Positions 9,223 to 18,748 of a stretch of 64,000 nt of DNA are shown piece after piece. The notes below the pieces were generated by a model. That model made no database searches. It saw only the letters and a program-made list of their open reading frames with translations, and was not told the origin of the DNA. This DNA is from Acinetobacter qingfengensis (GTDB lineage: Bacteria > Pseudomonadota > Gammaproteobacteria > Pseudomonadales > Moraxellaceae). A program made the translations under genes and the position numbers. Position 1 is the first letter of the stretch. Every line of letters begins with the position of its first letter. The stretch covers positions 1 through 64,000 of the forward strand of contig NZ_VXKN01000003.1 of the NCBI RefSeq assembly GCF_008693185.1. Reading direction: 5' to 3'.

Positions 9223-10382
9223 CAAAACCCGATTCTACTGTCGAACACCCACCTCACGATCCATTGGAACAAGCCAGACGTTGGCGGCTCATTCTGGGAC
9301 GATATGCAGATAAAAATTTACAACAAGCCAATCTTTCAGGTCAGCAATTGCAATTGGAACGCTCTCTGGATTTTTTATATCAACACGAATATAAACGCCG
9401 TGGTATCCATCAACACCAACACCGTCATGGTAGTCTGGATGCCTCACAACTGACGGCAATTAACTGGCTCAATCAAAGTCGTAAACTTTTTCCCAAATCT
9501 ACATTTGAGCGCATGCAGAAGCAAGCGATCGAACGCTACCAAATGAGTCATTTATTAAAAAGTCCTGAACATATTCAGCAATTAGATCCCAGTCCCGAAA
9601 TTGCTAAAGCCTTATTGAGTATGCGAGGACAATTAAATGCTGAAATGCGTACTGCAATTAAAAACTTAATTACTCAAGTCGTTGCAGATATGCTGGAAAA
9701 GATTCGTCCACGTTTTTTACAAACCATACAGGGTCGGCGTCATCGTTTTAAACGCTCACACATCAAACAATCACAAAACTTTGACTGGCGCCGTACAATT
9801 GCATTGAATTTAAAACATTATCAACCTTCTCTACAACAATTGATTATTCAACAGCCTGTGTTTAATGCTCGTGTACAGCAACATTTACCCTGGGAAATTG
9901 TATTGTGCGTTGACCAAAGCGGCTCCATGATGGATTCCGTGATGTACGCAGCAATTTGTGCCAGTATTTTGGCAGCTTTACCAGCAGTTACAACACATCT
10001 CGTATTGTTTGATACACAAGTGGTAGATCTAACACATCTGGCACATGATCCGGTTGAAATTTTACTGACGATTCAATTAGGTGGTGGAACGAATATTGCT
10101 CAAGCCATGCACTATTGTGCCCAAAAGATCACCCAGCCCCAGAGAAGTATATTTATTTTAATCAGTGATTTTGAAGAAGGTGGATCGATTCAAGATATGT
10201 TACGAGTAACCGCTCAATTAAATGAACAAGGTTGTCGTTTGCTTGGACTTGCCGCACTGGATCAAGCGGCACATCCTGTTTATGATAAAAATACCGCACA
10301 ACAGCTACAGCAACGTGGCATGCAGGTTGCTGCCATGACACCTGAACATCTGGCCGACTGGTTTGCCGAGGTCATGCAATGA
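9219..10382 (+). CDS. VWA domain protein, YehP-like
   Basis: The protein is 387 residues from the ATG at 9219, which has a good GGAGA ribosome binding site; an in-frame upstream ATG at 9183 lies inside the previous gene and lacks one. The C-terminal half is a von Willebrand A domain with a complete metal-ion (MIDAS) site: DQSGSM, the GGGTN threonine and ISDFEEGG. The N-terminal 200 residues are basic and helical. VWA proteins are the standard partners of MoxR ATPases, where ATP hydrolysis acts on clients bound by the MIDAS. Its start overlaps the DUF5682 stop, and its stop overlaps the SWIM gene start by 4 nt. Confidence 0.88.
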   Translation: MTKPDSTVEHPPHDPLEQARRWRLILGRYADKNLQQANLSGQQLQLERSLDFLYQHEYKRRGIHQHQHRHGSLDASQLTAINWLNQSRKLFPKSTFERMQKQAIERYQMSHLLKSPEHIQQLDPSPEIAKALLSMRGQLNAEMRTAIKNLITQVVADMLEKIRPRFLQTIQGRRHRFKRSHIKQSQNFDWRRTIALNLKHYQPSLQQLIIQQPVFNARVQQHLPWEIVLCVDQSGSMMDSVMYAAICASILAALPAVTTHLVLFDTQVVDLTHLAHDPVEILLTIQLGGGTNIAQAMHYCAQKITQPQRSIFILISDFEEGGSIQDMLRVTAQLNEQGCRLLGLAALDQAAHPVYDKNTAQQLQQRGMQVAAMTPEHLADWFAEVMQ

Positions 10383-12430
10383 GTCAGCATATTTACACTC
10401 AATATGATGAAGACAGTCTGATGACTTTTGCTAATGCTGGTTTACTTAGACGTGCCAAAAAATCACTGGATACGGTGCAACCACAACAGGATATCGCAAC
10501 TACAGTCTTACCTTTTAAATTTATGGTAGAGGGATATGAGGTAATTTTACCTGAGCAAGGTATTGTTGCAGCCAGTTGTAATTGTCCGGCACAGGAGTGC
10601 TGTAAACATATTCTGAGTAGTATTTTATGGCTACAAACACAGCAATTTATTGCAACTGATACCGCAACGATCACAATACCATCATCTGAGAATCAATGTT
10701 CTGCACTACAATCAGCAATGTCTTTGGACATAGAAAAACTGCAAAAACAGGTTGGTAAAGCACAACGTTTATTGGCTCAACAAATCGTACAGGACTGGTT
10801 GCAAACTCCAGATCATTGCCGCATTGACCTTCAACCAGAAAAAATCTTGTTTTACACTCAATACTCAAGTTCTGCGATTAATTATTTTGCCAATACAGGA
10901 TTTTCCGGTATGTTGTCGGACATCGCTAATTCACAAAAGTCAGCAGTTCATTTGGCCTGTATTGCCTATTTATTTCAGCAACAGCAACAATTTTGGCACT
11001 GGCAAGACCAAACACAATTTATAGACGTAGCATCTGAACAATTACAACCTGATCAACGCCAATTCATTGAAGATATTCTTGATTTTTGTCTAAATCTCAT
11101 TCAACACGGCTTATCACATATTACTCAGACATCTGTCATGGCACTACATTTATTGAACATGCAGGCGCGTACACAGGATTTACCCCGACTTGCTGCACAA
11201 TTACGTCAACTTTATAGTCAAATTGAACAATTACTGGCAGAAGATATACATTGTCATGAAAGCCATATTTTCCAAGAACTTGCTGGCTTATATGCTTATT
11301 TAAATGTTTTAAAACAAAGTCATGAACCAAAACAGCTTATGTTACTTAAAGGACAAGCACGGCGTGATTACCAAAACACCTCCTTCAACCACTTACTAGC
11401 TCTGGGCGCAGAATGGTGGCAAATACCTAGTGGCGCACGTGGCTTGACGTTATGCTTTTGGGATGATCAACAAAACACTTTGGTCGAGGTGACTCAAGCT
11501 CGTAGTAATGCACTGGATTTAAGTTTTGATCAAAGTAGTGTTGCCAACAATGGAATATGGGGGTGTTCATTATCCTTTTTGCTTAAAAACCAGATACAAC
11601 TTTCTCAGGCCAAAATGACTGAATCGATGCAGATCAGCCCATCAAAAGAGACCACTGTACACGTTTTAGCACCTTTAGCCGAACTATCGCCATCGGTTTT
11701 TCGGGATAAGCAGATTGGCATTCAGAATTGGCAACAATTACAAGATAAAATTCAGCAAAACAACCCATTATTTTCACAAACTACACAATATTTTTTCCTG
11801 AATATTGAAAGTATGAGTGAAATTGAACTTAATGAAATTAACCAGCGTTTTGAATTCTGGGTAGAGGATGTCAACGGACAACAATTACAGCTTTCCTTAG
11901 CTGTTCAATCCGGGCAACAATACAAAATTGAACAACTGGATTACTGGCGTAAACAGCAAAAAATTATCGGTATATTGGTACGCATACAACGCCAAGCGCA
12001 AGCATTATATTTTATCCCCGTCAGCTTAATGCTAAATCGTGAACATCCGGAAATTTTTAGTCTGGATTATGATCGTATTCCGGTAGTCAAAAAACAAAAA
12101 AGTCTATTGGAAAATCTGGCCGGACGAATCACTAAATTACTCGAAAAGCAACAACAGCAAGCTTTCGTGGCAAACTTTCCTCAAAATCAGATTGATCTGA
12201 GTTTAACACATACCCTGACCTTGCTGGAATTTTATGCCAATACAGGCAGACAACAATTTGATGAAGATGATCAACTACAAATTAATGCATTAATTGAACA
12301 ATTTCGGTCGCTTGGATTAAATATCATGGCAGAAGTATTACAACAACAACCGTTTACAACCATGCTTTTAAAGACTCGATTTTTGATAGAGATGTTACAT
12401 AACCTGCGTCAACAGTTACCTTTAAAGTGA
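10379..12430 (+). CDS. SWIM zinc-finger protein, YehQ-like
   Basis: The protein is 683 residues. Near the N-terminus it has a SWIM-type zinc-binding motif, CxCx5CxH, at Cys67, Cys69, Cys75 and His77. SWIM domains bind nucleic acid or protein in other families. The rest has no recognisable catalytic motif and is Gln/Leu-rich with beta-strand-like stretches around residues 330-560. The start overlaps the VWA gene by 4 nt (ATGA). The ATPase, DUF5682, VWA and SWIM genes therefore form one tightly coupled transcription unit, the same order as E. coli yehL-yehM-yehP-yehQ. Confidence 0.82.
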   Translation: MSQHIYTQYDEDSLMTFANAGLLRRAKKSLDTVQPQQDIATTVLPFKFMVEGYEVILPEQGIVAASCNCPAQECCKHILSSILWLQTQQFIATDTATITIPSSENQCSALQSAMSLDIEKLQKQVGKAQRLLAQQIVQDWLQTPDHCRIDLQPEKILFYTQYSSSAINYFANTGFSGMLSDIANSQKSAVHLACIAYLFQQQQQFWHWQDQTQFIDVASEQLQPDQRQFIEDILDFCLNLIQHGLSHITQTSVMALHLLNMQARTQDLPRLAAQLRQLYSQIEQLLAEDIHCHESHIFQELAGLYAYLNVLKQSHEPKQLMLLKGQARRDYQNTSFNHLLALGAEWWQIPSGARGLTLCFWDDQQNTLVEVTQARSNALDLSFDQSSVANNGIWGCSLSFLLKNQIQLSQAKMTESMQISPSKETTVHVLAPLAELSPSVFRDKQIGIQNWQQLQDKIQQNNPLFSQTTQYFFLNIESMSEIELNEINQRFEFWVEDVNGQQLQLSLAVQSGQQYKIEQLDYWRKQQKIIGILVRIQRQAQALYFIPVSLMLNREHPEIFSLDYDRIPVVKKQKSLLENLAGRITKLLEKQQQQAFVANFPQNQIDLSLTHTLTLLEFYANTGRQQFDEDDQLQINALIEQFRSLGLNIMAEVLQQQPFTTMLLKTRFLIEMLHNLRQQLPLK

Positions 12431-12535
12431 CAATTTGTGTCGTGCAACAACAATACTATACTTTTTTATCAATATCTTTTTTCCTAAAATTTTTTTAATG
12501 AAAAAAACCATCTGTAAGATAGACGGAACCGAATT

Positions 12536-15500
12536 ATGCTGAATCAATTATTTAATAAATTAGGTAATTTACTTGGGTTACAAGACCAAGCTTCATTGCA
12601 ACTCATTCAAACCATTGTGATGCCACTTGCAAAAATAGATGAGCAACTGGCTTTACAGGCCGTCAACTATATTGTTGAAGGGAATAATCCTGAAATTTTA
12701 CTAACATTATCTCAGTATCCTGATGATAGACTTTGTACCTTATTAGATCATCCGGGAACGTATGGCTGGTATCACCCACAATATCATCCCAATCATGAAG
12801 AAAAAAAACTGATCAAGGCATCTGTTAATGCCCGTACCAAACTCTATATTCATTTATTTGAAAAACTCAGTGCAGAACAAATTATTCGTTATAGCAAATT
12901 TTTAGAGGCTGCCACCCAACTTCGAAATTTCAAACAGATTACACCAGATGCACCCAAATGGTTTATCTATCTGGTTGTCGATGCATTTATCAAAACCGAT
13001 CATTCCCACCAGCACAACCTACCTGAAATTAAAAAATATCTGGAAAGTTGGCGTCTGGAAAAACTTTATCAACTTTTGGAGCAAAATCAGGAAGGAACGG
13101 GTATACAAGCTTTTTATGTGCTATTTGAACGCAATGAAGTAGACAGTTATCATCACGATCGCCTGCAAACCATGTTTCGCCTACAAGATTGTAGCAGCTT
13201 TTTACTCCAGCATATCGACACCGTTACCAAGATACTTCCGCAATTCAGTGCATCAGGACAATTACAATTTATTGAATTCTGCAAAAAGTTTCCTGAATTT
13301 CGCAAACAAGTTCCTGAACTGATAACAGCATTAAGTCTGAGTAATAGTAAAACTGTTCGTAACCAAGCAACACCGATGCTTTCGCAACTAAAAACAGAAG
13401 ACAGCCAATACTATCTCAAGCATTATTTACAACAAGGTTCCAGTAAACAAAGAGGCTATGCCGCAGATCAATTGGCAAGACTTGGAGAGCATAATCTAAC
13501 GATTTTGCAGCACGCCTTATCTGAGGAAAAACAGAAATCGGTGCAGGACAATATTCAGGCTGCAATTAACCGTATTAATAGTGTACAGGCAGTGACTCAA
13601 GCAGAACACAGCAATACACTTGTATTACCGGAATTAAAACCATTAACATTTCAGGACATTCCAGAACAATTTAAACAGGTTCTTCAGGAAAATTATCAAC
13701 AAGTTCTGGACAAAGCCAGACAATCGGCAGAGAGTGAAAAACAAGATAATAAAACCCGCCAGTATAAATATGACTGGGCGCAACGGCGTTATAAAGAACT
13801 ATCGGCATATACGCAACAGGATATCGATCAAATCTTTAATGCCATCAATGGCGCGAACAAACTCAAAAAAGCCGATAGTTATCCGATTATTTATCATCAA
13901 AATAAGTTACTAAATTATCCTGAATACAGCATATTACATGCAATTCGGATTATTTTTAATCGAGGTCGGGATCATTATATTCATTGGAGTAGTGTTTTTG
14001 AGAAACTCAAGCCGGAGCATTATCAACATCTTGAACTGCGTCAACTTGAGCAAATTTTACAACAAATCGGTGTGCATCAGCCTGAACGACAGATTGCCAG
14101 AACCATTTTGATCCATGATTATTGGGATTCCCTAAATCATTACTTTCAGGATAAAGATGCCATTTGGCCATTTTTTGCAGAGCATCTAGATCTGATTTCT
14201 GAGGCTTTAGGGTTATTGCCAAATCAGGAAAAAAATCAATATTACCAATACTCTCCAAGCAAAGCCATTATGATTCTCGGTACTTTCCCAACTTTGCCTG
14301 CGCAATATATTCCTCGTTTACTGGAACTGGCTTTGGGAGAAAACAAGAATCTAAGAGTAGAAGCTCAGCAACTGTTAAAAAATGTCCCAAACATCCAGCA
14401 ACGTGCCATTGAGGCCTTACAATCAGGCAAACAGGAAATTCGAATTACCGCCATTGAGTGGCTAGCACGACTTCAACATCCTGAAGCCATACAACCTTTG
14501 AATGAATTGCTGAAGAAAGAAAAAAAAGAAGTGGTACGTGCAGCTTTACTCACTGCAATTGAGCAATTAGGACAAGATATTTCGGCTTACCTTTCACCAG
14601 ATCTATTACAAAAAGAAGCTGAAAAAGGCTTACAAGCGAAAGTTTCCAGTAGTTTTCACTGGTTTAATCTTGCGCTATTGCCACAACTAAAATGGAAAGA
14701 TGGCACAGATATCAACCCACAAATCATTCAATGGTGGGTAATTTTAGCAGAAAAACTCAAGGATCCGATTCCCAATGCTTTGTTACAACGGTATCTGGAG
14801 TTACTGGAGCATAAAAGTCAGCAAATATTAGCGCTATTCCTGCTACAAAGTTTTATTCAACAAGACACCCTACACCCAAGTATTGAAGAAGCAATAGAGC
14901 AAGCCATTCATCATGCTCCTCAACGCCTGAATAACTATCAGGATATGTTTAAACGTTACGGACAAAAATATCCCGAATATTACGGCAAATATGAACACGT
15001 CACACTAGAACAAGTACAAGATGAAATCAAACGTGAACATCTGGGAATCTATCTGGGTTCTGCCATTAAAAGTAAAGGCATACTGGCATTGACCTATCCG
15101 ATAGCTGGCGCTCAAGCGGTCAAATTGTTACAGGATTATATGAAGCAGCATTATCAACGACGTGCGCAAATTGAATCCATGCTCAGTGCCTTATCAGTGA
15201 GTAATGATCCACTGATTATTCAGCTGCTACTCTCAATTTCAAGACGTTATCGCACAGCCTCAGTACAAAAACTTGCGAAACAATTTATTGAACAAATTGC
15301 TGATCGCAACCATTGGAGTAGTGACGAATTAGCAGATCGAACCATTCCAACCGCAGGTCTGGATGACACAGGGATCCTTACACTAGATTATGGTAGTCGT
15401 ACACTCACAGCTCATGTTGATGCAAATGACAAATTTATCCTGAACAATGAAGATGGAAAAATAATTAAAGCATTACCAGCAGCCCGTCAAGGCGATGATG

Positions 15501-16303
15501 AAAGTGCCATTAAAGAATCCAAAGCGTTATTCAACAACAGTAAAAAAGAATTTAAACAAATCATAAACTTACAAACTCAACGTTTATGTGAAGCTATGTG
15601 TAGTGAACGATTATGGACTGTTGCAGATTGGCAGGAATATATTTTTGCACATCCAGTTATGCAACGCTTGATCCAGCGCCTAGTATGGCTGGAAGTCGAT
15701 GATCAAGGACAAATTATACAAACTTTCCGTCCAAGTGATGATGGTAGCCTGCTTAATCTTGAAGATGATGAAATTCAACTGAATAGCCAAAATAAAATTA
15801 AAATTGCTCACACAGTGTTACTTAATCATGAGCAAACACAGGCATGGCAAACACATTTTAAAGATTACAAAGTTAAATTCCTATTTGAACAAATGCAGCA
15901 TGCCCTACCCGAAATTAAAGACGCAACCAGTACATTTATTGAAGATCGTAAAGGTTGGTTAACGGATACCTATACTCTACGTGGCGTAATTAGCAAATTA
16001 GGTTATCAGCGTGCCAGTATTGAAGATGGAGGCTCTTTTGACAGTTATTACAAATTTTTTAGTCAACTGGAAATTTCTGCAGTAATTCACTTTAGTGGCA
16101 GTTTTGTTCCTGAAGAAAATATTCCTGCCGTGTTATATGACCTTACTTTTGAAAAAAATCAGATTCGCACATGGTCGGCACAGGGAATACCACTTGATCA
16201 AATACCAAAAGTGTTACTGGCTGAATGTTATGCAGACTATCTTAAACTTGCCGCTGCATGTTCAGGTTATGATCCAGAATGGGAGAAAAAAACACCGTGG
16301 TAA
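12536..16303 (+). CDS. Large DUF4132 protein (YehI/MolR-like) with HEAT-like repeats
   Basis: The protein is 1255 residues, similar to the E. coli DUF4132 proteins YehI and MolR (about 1200-1260). The middle (roughly residues 600-680) has HEAT-like helical repeats that suggest a protein-binding scaffold. The C-terminal 250 residues hold the DUF4132 core, with sequences such as ERLWTVADWQEYIF and FRPSDDGSL. No Walker, protease or nuclease motif was found. It starts 105 nt after the SWIM gene, with a GGAA ribosome binding site, and is probably in the same transcript. MolR was once linked to molybdate regulation in E. coli, but this is weak evidence of function. Confidence 0.82.
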   Translation: MLNQLFNKLGNLLGLQDQASLQLIQTIVMPLAKIDEQLALQAVNYIVEGNNPEILLTLSQYPDDRLCTLLDHPGTYGWYHPQYHPNHEEKKLIKASVNARTKLYIHLFEKLSAEQIIRYSKFLEAATQLRNFKQITPDAPKWFIYLVVDAFIKTDHSHQHNLPEIKKYLESWRLEKLYQLLEQNQEGTGIQAFYVLFERNEVDSYHHDRLQTMFRLQDCSSFLLQHIDTVTKILPQFSASGQLQFIEFCKKFPEFRKQVPELITALSLSNSKTVRNQATPMLSQLKTEDSQYYLKHYLQQGSSKQRGYAADQLARLGEHNLTILQHALSEEKQKSVQDNIQAAINRINSVQAVTQAEHSNTLVLPELKPLTFQDIPEQFKQVLQENYQQVLDKARQSAESEKQDNKTRQYKYDWAQRRYKELSAYTQQDIDQIFNAINGANKLKKADSYPIIYHQNKLLNYPEYSILHAIRIIFNRGRDHYIHWSSVFEKLKPEHYQHLELRQLEQILQQIGVHQPERQIARTILIHDYWDSLNHYFQDKDAIWPFFAEHLDLISEALGLLPNQEKNQYYQYSPSKAIMILGTFPTLPAQYIPRLLELALGENKNLRVEAQQLLKNVPNIQQRAIEALQSGKQEIRITAIEWLARLQHPEAIQPLNELLKKEKKEVVRAALLTAIEQLGQDISAYLSPDLLQKEAEKGLQAKVSSSFHWFNLALLPQLKWKDGTDINPQIIQWWVILAEKLKDPIPNALLQRYLELLEHKSQQILALFLLQSFIQQDTLHPSIEEAIEQAIHHAPQRLNNYQDMFKRYGQKYPEYYGKYEHVTLEQVQDEIKREHLGIYLGSAIKSKGILALTYPIAGAQAVKLLQDYMKQHYQRRAQIESMLSALSVSNDPLIIQLLLSISRRYRTASVQKLAKQFIEQIADRNHWSSDELADRTIPTAGLDDTGILTLDYGSRTLTAHVDANDKFILNNEDGKIIKALPAARQGDDESAIKESKALFNNSKKEFKQIINLQTQRLCEAMCSERLWTVADWQEYIFAHPVMQRLIQRLVWLEVDDQGQIIQTFRPSDDGSLLNLEDDEIQLNSQNKIKIAHTVLLNHEQTQAWQTHFKDYKVKFLFEQMQHALPEIKDATSTFIEDRKGWLTDTYTLRGVISKLGYQRASIEDGGSFDSYYKFFSQLEISAVIHFSGSFVPEENIPAVLYDLTFEKNQIRTWSAQGIPLDQIPKVLLAECYADYLKLAAACSGYDPEWEKKTPW

Positions 16304-16352
16304 ACTCTTCCAATATTTCTTTTGGATAGATTCAATTATTTTTTGAGATACG

Positions 16353-16383
16353 GGATACAATGTTAAATTACAACATTGTATCC
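16353..16383. repeat. Perfect 12-bp inverted repeat upstream of fabB
   Basis: GGATACAATGTT (16353-16364) and AACATTGTATCC (16372-16383) are separated by 7 nt. No T-run follows on either strand, so an ordinary terminator is unlikely. It lies 50 nt after the DUF4132 gene and 154 nt before fabB, and could be an operator or an mRNA 3'-end stabiliser. Confidence 0.55.
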
Positions 16384-16536
16384 ACCGATCCAAATCAGAC
16401 GATCGCTAACAGTAAAACTTTTATTGAAAAATAATCCAGTTCACCAGTAAATCTAATATCTTTCGCCATTGCAGCCAGATAATAAACAAGCTTAAATGAC
16501 GTTAATCTTTTTAGTAACGAATATAAGGGATTTTAC

Positions 16537-17769
16537 ATGACTCGTCGTGTTGTGATCACAGGTATGGGTATTAACTCATGTATTGGAAATACACTTGAAG
16601 ATGTTACCCATGCATTAAAAAATGGTATTTCAGGCACCCGTTTTAATCAAACCTATGCCGACCTTAACTTTAAAAGTCATGTAAGTGCTGCCGCAGAACA
16701 AGATTTTGATGGAATTGATCGCAAATTAAAACGTTTTATGGGCGTTTGTGCCATGTATGCCTACAATGCAGCAGTTGATGCAATCAAACATGCTGGGTTA
16801 ACAACAGAAGACCTCACCAATAACCCTCGTTATGGAATTGCAGGAGGTAGTGGTGGTAACTCTACTGCATCTGTCGTTGAAATGACCAAATTATTAGAAG
16901 AAAAAGGCGCACGCAAAATTGGTCCATTTTTCGTCCCTCGCAATATGAGTAACACCATTACAGCCAATCTGGGTGTCGCATTCAAATTACAAGGTGTTGC
17001 ACATTCAATCACCAGTGCCTGTGCAACTTCTGCTGATGCCATTGGTTATGCATACAATCTGATTCAATTGGGTAAACAAGACTTGATGCTCGCTGGTGGT
17101 GGTGAGGAAGATCATTGGTCACAAAGTCTATTATTTGATGCTATGGGTGCACTTAGCTCAAAATATAATGACACACCGGAACAGGCTTCCCGTCCATATT
17201 CTGCTGATCGTGATGGCTTTGTCATTGCTGGTGGCGGTGGTTTTGTTATTCTTGAATCACTTGAACATGCACAGGCGCGTGGTGCAAACATTCTTGCTGA
17301 AGTTGTGGCTTATGCTGCCAATAGTGATGGTGCAGATATGGTTGCGCCAAGTGGTGAAGGTGCAACACGCTGTATCCTGATGGCATTAGATGAAGCCAAA
17401 CAACATGGAGTTGAACAGGTTGATTACGTCAATACACATGGCACATCTACCCCTGCTGGCGATGTAACTGAGCTTAAGGCTATGGAACGTGCTTTTGGTG
17501 AAGGTCAAGTTCCACCAATTAGCTCAACTAAATCCATGACAGGCCATAGTTTAGGCGCTGCTGGTGTACATGAAGCGATCTACTCTGTACTGATGATGCA
17601 AAATGACTTTATTGCGCCAAATATTAACGTTACCGACCTAGACGAAGGTGCAAAAGGCTTTGATATTGTACTTGAAAAACGTGATGCAAAACTGAATACT
17701 ATCATGAGTAATAGTTTTGGTTTTGGTGGTGTAAATGCTTGCCTGATTTTCAAAAAATGGGCTAATTAA
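16537..17769 (+). CDS. fabB: 3-oxoacyl-ACP synthase I (KAS I)
   Basis: This enzyme condenses malonyl-ACP with acyl-ACP in fatty-acid elongation and, as the FabB type, is needed for unsaturated fatty acids in gammaproteobacteria. It is 410 residues, the usual size. The catalytic Cys162 lies in SITSACATS, with His301 in NTHGTSTPAGD, Lys332 and His337 in KSMTGHSLGAAG. The C-terminal glycine-rich NSFGFGGVNA is present. A ribosome binding site, AAGGGA, precedes the ATG. hemJ follows 25 nt downstream. No fabA is adjacent, unlike the fabA-fabB pair in Pseudomonas. Confidence 0.95.
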   Translation: MTRRVVITGMGINSCIGNTLEDVTHALKNGISGTRFNQTYADLNFKSHVSAAAEQDFDGIDRKLKRFMGVCAMYAYNAAVDAIKHAGLTTEDLTNNPRYGIAGGSGGNSTASVVEMTKLLEEKGARKIGPFFVPRNMSNTITANLGVAFKLQGVAHSITSACATSADAIGYAYNLIQLGKQDLMLAGGGEEDHWSQSLLFDAMGALSSKYNDTPEQASRPYSADRDGFVIAGGGGFVILESLEHAQARGANILAEVVAYAANSDGADMVAPSGEGATRCILMALDEAKQHGVEQVDYVNTHGTSTPAGDVTELKAMERAFGEGQVPPISSTKSMTGHSLGAAGVHEAIYSVLMMQNDFIAPNINVTDLDEGAKGFDIVLEKRDAKLNTIMSNSFGFGGVNACLIFKKWAN

Positions 17770-17794
17770 CACTACTCACATTTAAGGGTTATTC

Positions 17795-18247
17795 ATGGAT
17801 GCGCCATCTGATGCTTTTCTTTGGGTAAAAGCATTACATATTATCGCAGTGATCTGTTGGTTCGCTGCGTTATTTTATCTTCCAAGATTATATGTTTACC
17901 ATGCCATGAGTGATGACAACATCAGTCATCAACGCTTTCAAATCATGGAGCGCAAACTTTACCGTGGCATCATGTGGCCTTCTATGATTGCAACCTTAAT
18001 TACAGCACATTTTTTGGTTGCCTGGGGTGACCCGATTTATCATTATCATGAAGCGATCTGGTTTTACCTTAAGGTAGCATTGGTTGCGATTTTGATTATC
18101 TATCATCTGGTATGTGGATATTACCGCAAGAAACTGATTGAAAATGCCCATTATAAATCACATAAATTCTGGCGTATGTTTAATGAACTACCCACGTTAA
18201 TTTTAGTTGCTGTCATTATTCTTGTTGTTGTCAAGCCTCAGTTTTAA
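17795..18247 (+). CDS. hemJ: Protoporphyrinogen IX oxidase HemJ
   Basis: HemJ is a small inner-membrane protein that oxidises protoporphyrinogen IX to protoporphyrin IX in haem synthesis; it is the form used by Acinetobacter instead of HemG or HemY. The protein is 150 residues with four predicted membrane helices. It shows the family motifs KALHIIAVICWFA near the N-terminus (His15), the FYLPRL segment, and MERKLYRGIMWPSM. It follows fabB on the same strand and is followed by a terminator, so the two may be cotranscribed. Confidence 0.92.
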   Translation: MDAPSDAFLWVKALHIIAVICWFAALFYLPRLYVYHAMSDDNISHQRFQIMERKLYRGIMWPSMIATLITAHFLVAWGDPIYHYHEAIWFYLKVALVAILIIYHLVCGYYRKKLIENAHYKSHKFWRMFNELPTLILVAVIILVVVKPQF

Positions 18248-18271
18248 TTTTTAAAACTATATTGTTTTTCC

Positions 18272-18301
18272 AAGCCTTATACTATATCTAAGGCTTTTTT
18301 T
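18272..18301 (+). terminator. Rho-independent terminator after hemJ
   Basis: AAGCCTTA / TAAGGCTT form an 8-bp stem with a 9-nt loop, followed by a T-run, 25 nt after the hemJ stop. Confidence 0.8.
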
Positions 18302-18748
18302 ATGGTTTAAATACAATATATCCGTCCTGATTTAATATAACGTCAGTTCAAGACAAAATTTTTTATTTTCTACAAATAAATTTAATGTTAATCAAAGAGT
18401 CACGACTGAGTTTTACTAAATGAAGCATATTTTAGGATCAACCTTCGATTTGACCTACTTTTCTTTTAGTATCAGGAACATTGTTTTGCAACATTAAAAC
18501 CATCTTGCGCATGAGAAATATATTTCGTAAAGCTGCTCACTGCAAATTCGGTCAAATACCGCTAAAAAATAAGTGAATTGACAAACATTATCTTACAAAT
18601 GATGAGTAGACCTCAAACAAGCAGCAGACATTGCTATAAAACAAATTTCTTTTACTCATCTTATCCCTAATTTATGTTTAGTATAGGCTGACCATTTCAA
18701 ACCAAGACACACACTTAAGGTATCAAAACTAAAATTTGGTATATATTT
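18302..18748. other. Non-coding gap before the IclR-family gene
   Basis: About 450 nt of AT-rich sequence holds no convincing gene, RNA or repeat. The last 100 nt should hold the promoter of the IclR-family gene; a GGTAT direct repeat (about 18719 and 18738) flanks AT-rich sequence there, but I cannot assign it. The rest could be decayed sequence. Confidence 0.4.

Noticed and set aside
18302-18748. Possible decayed gene between hemJ and the IclR-family gene
   Set aside because: No frame shows recognisable protein similarity; I cannot support a pseudogene.
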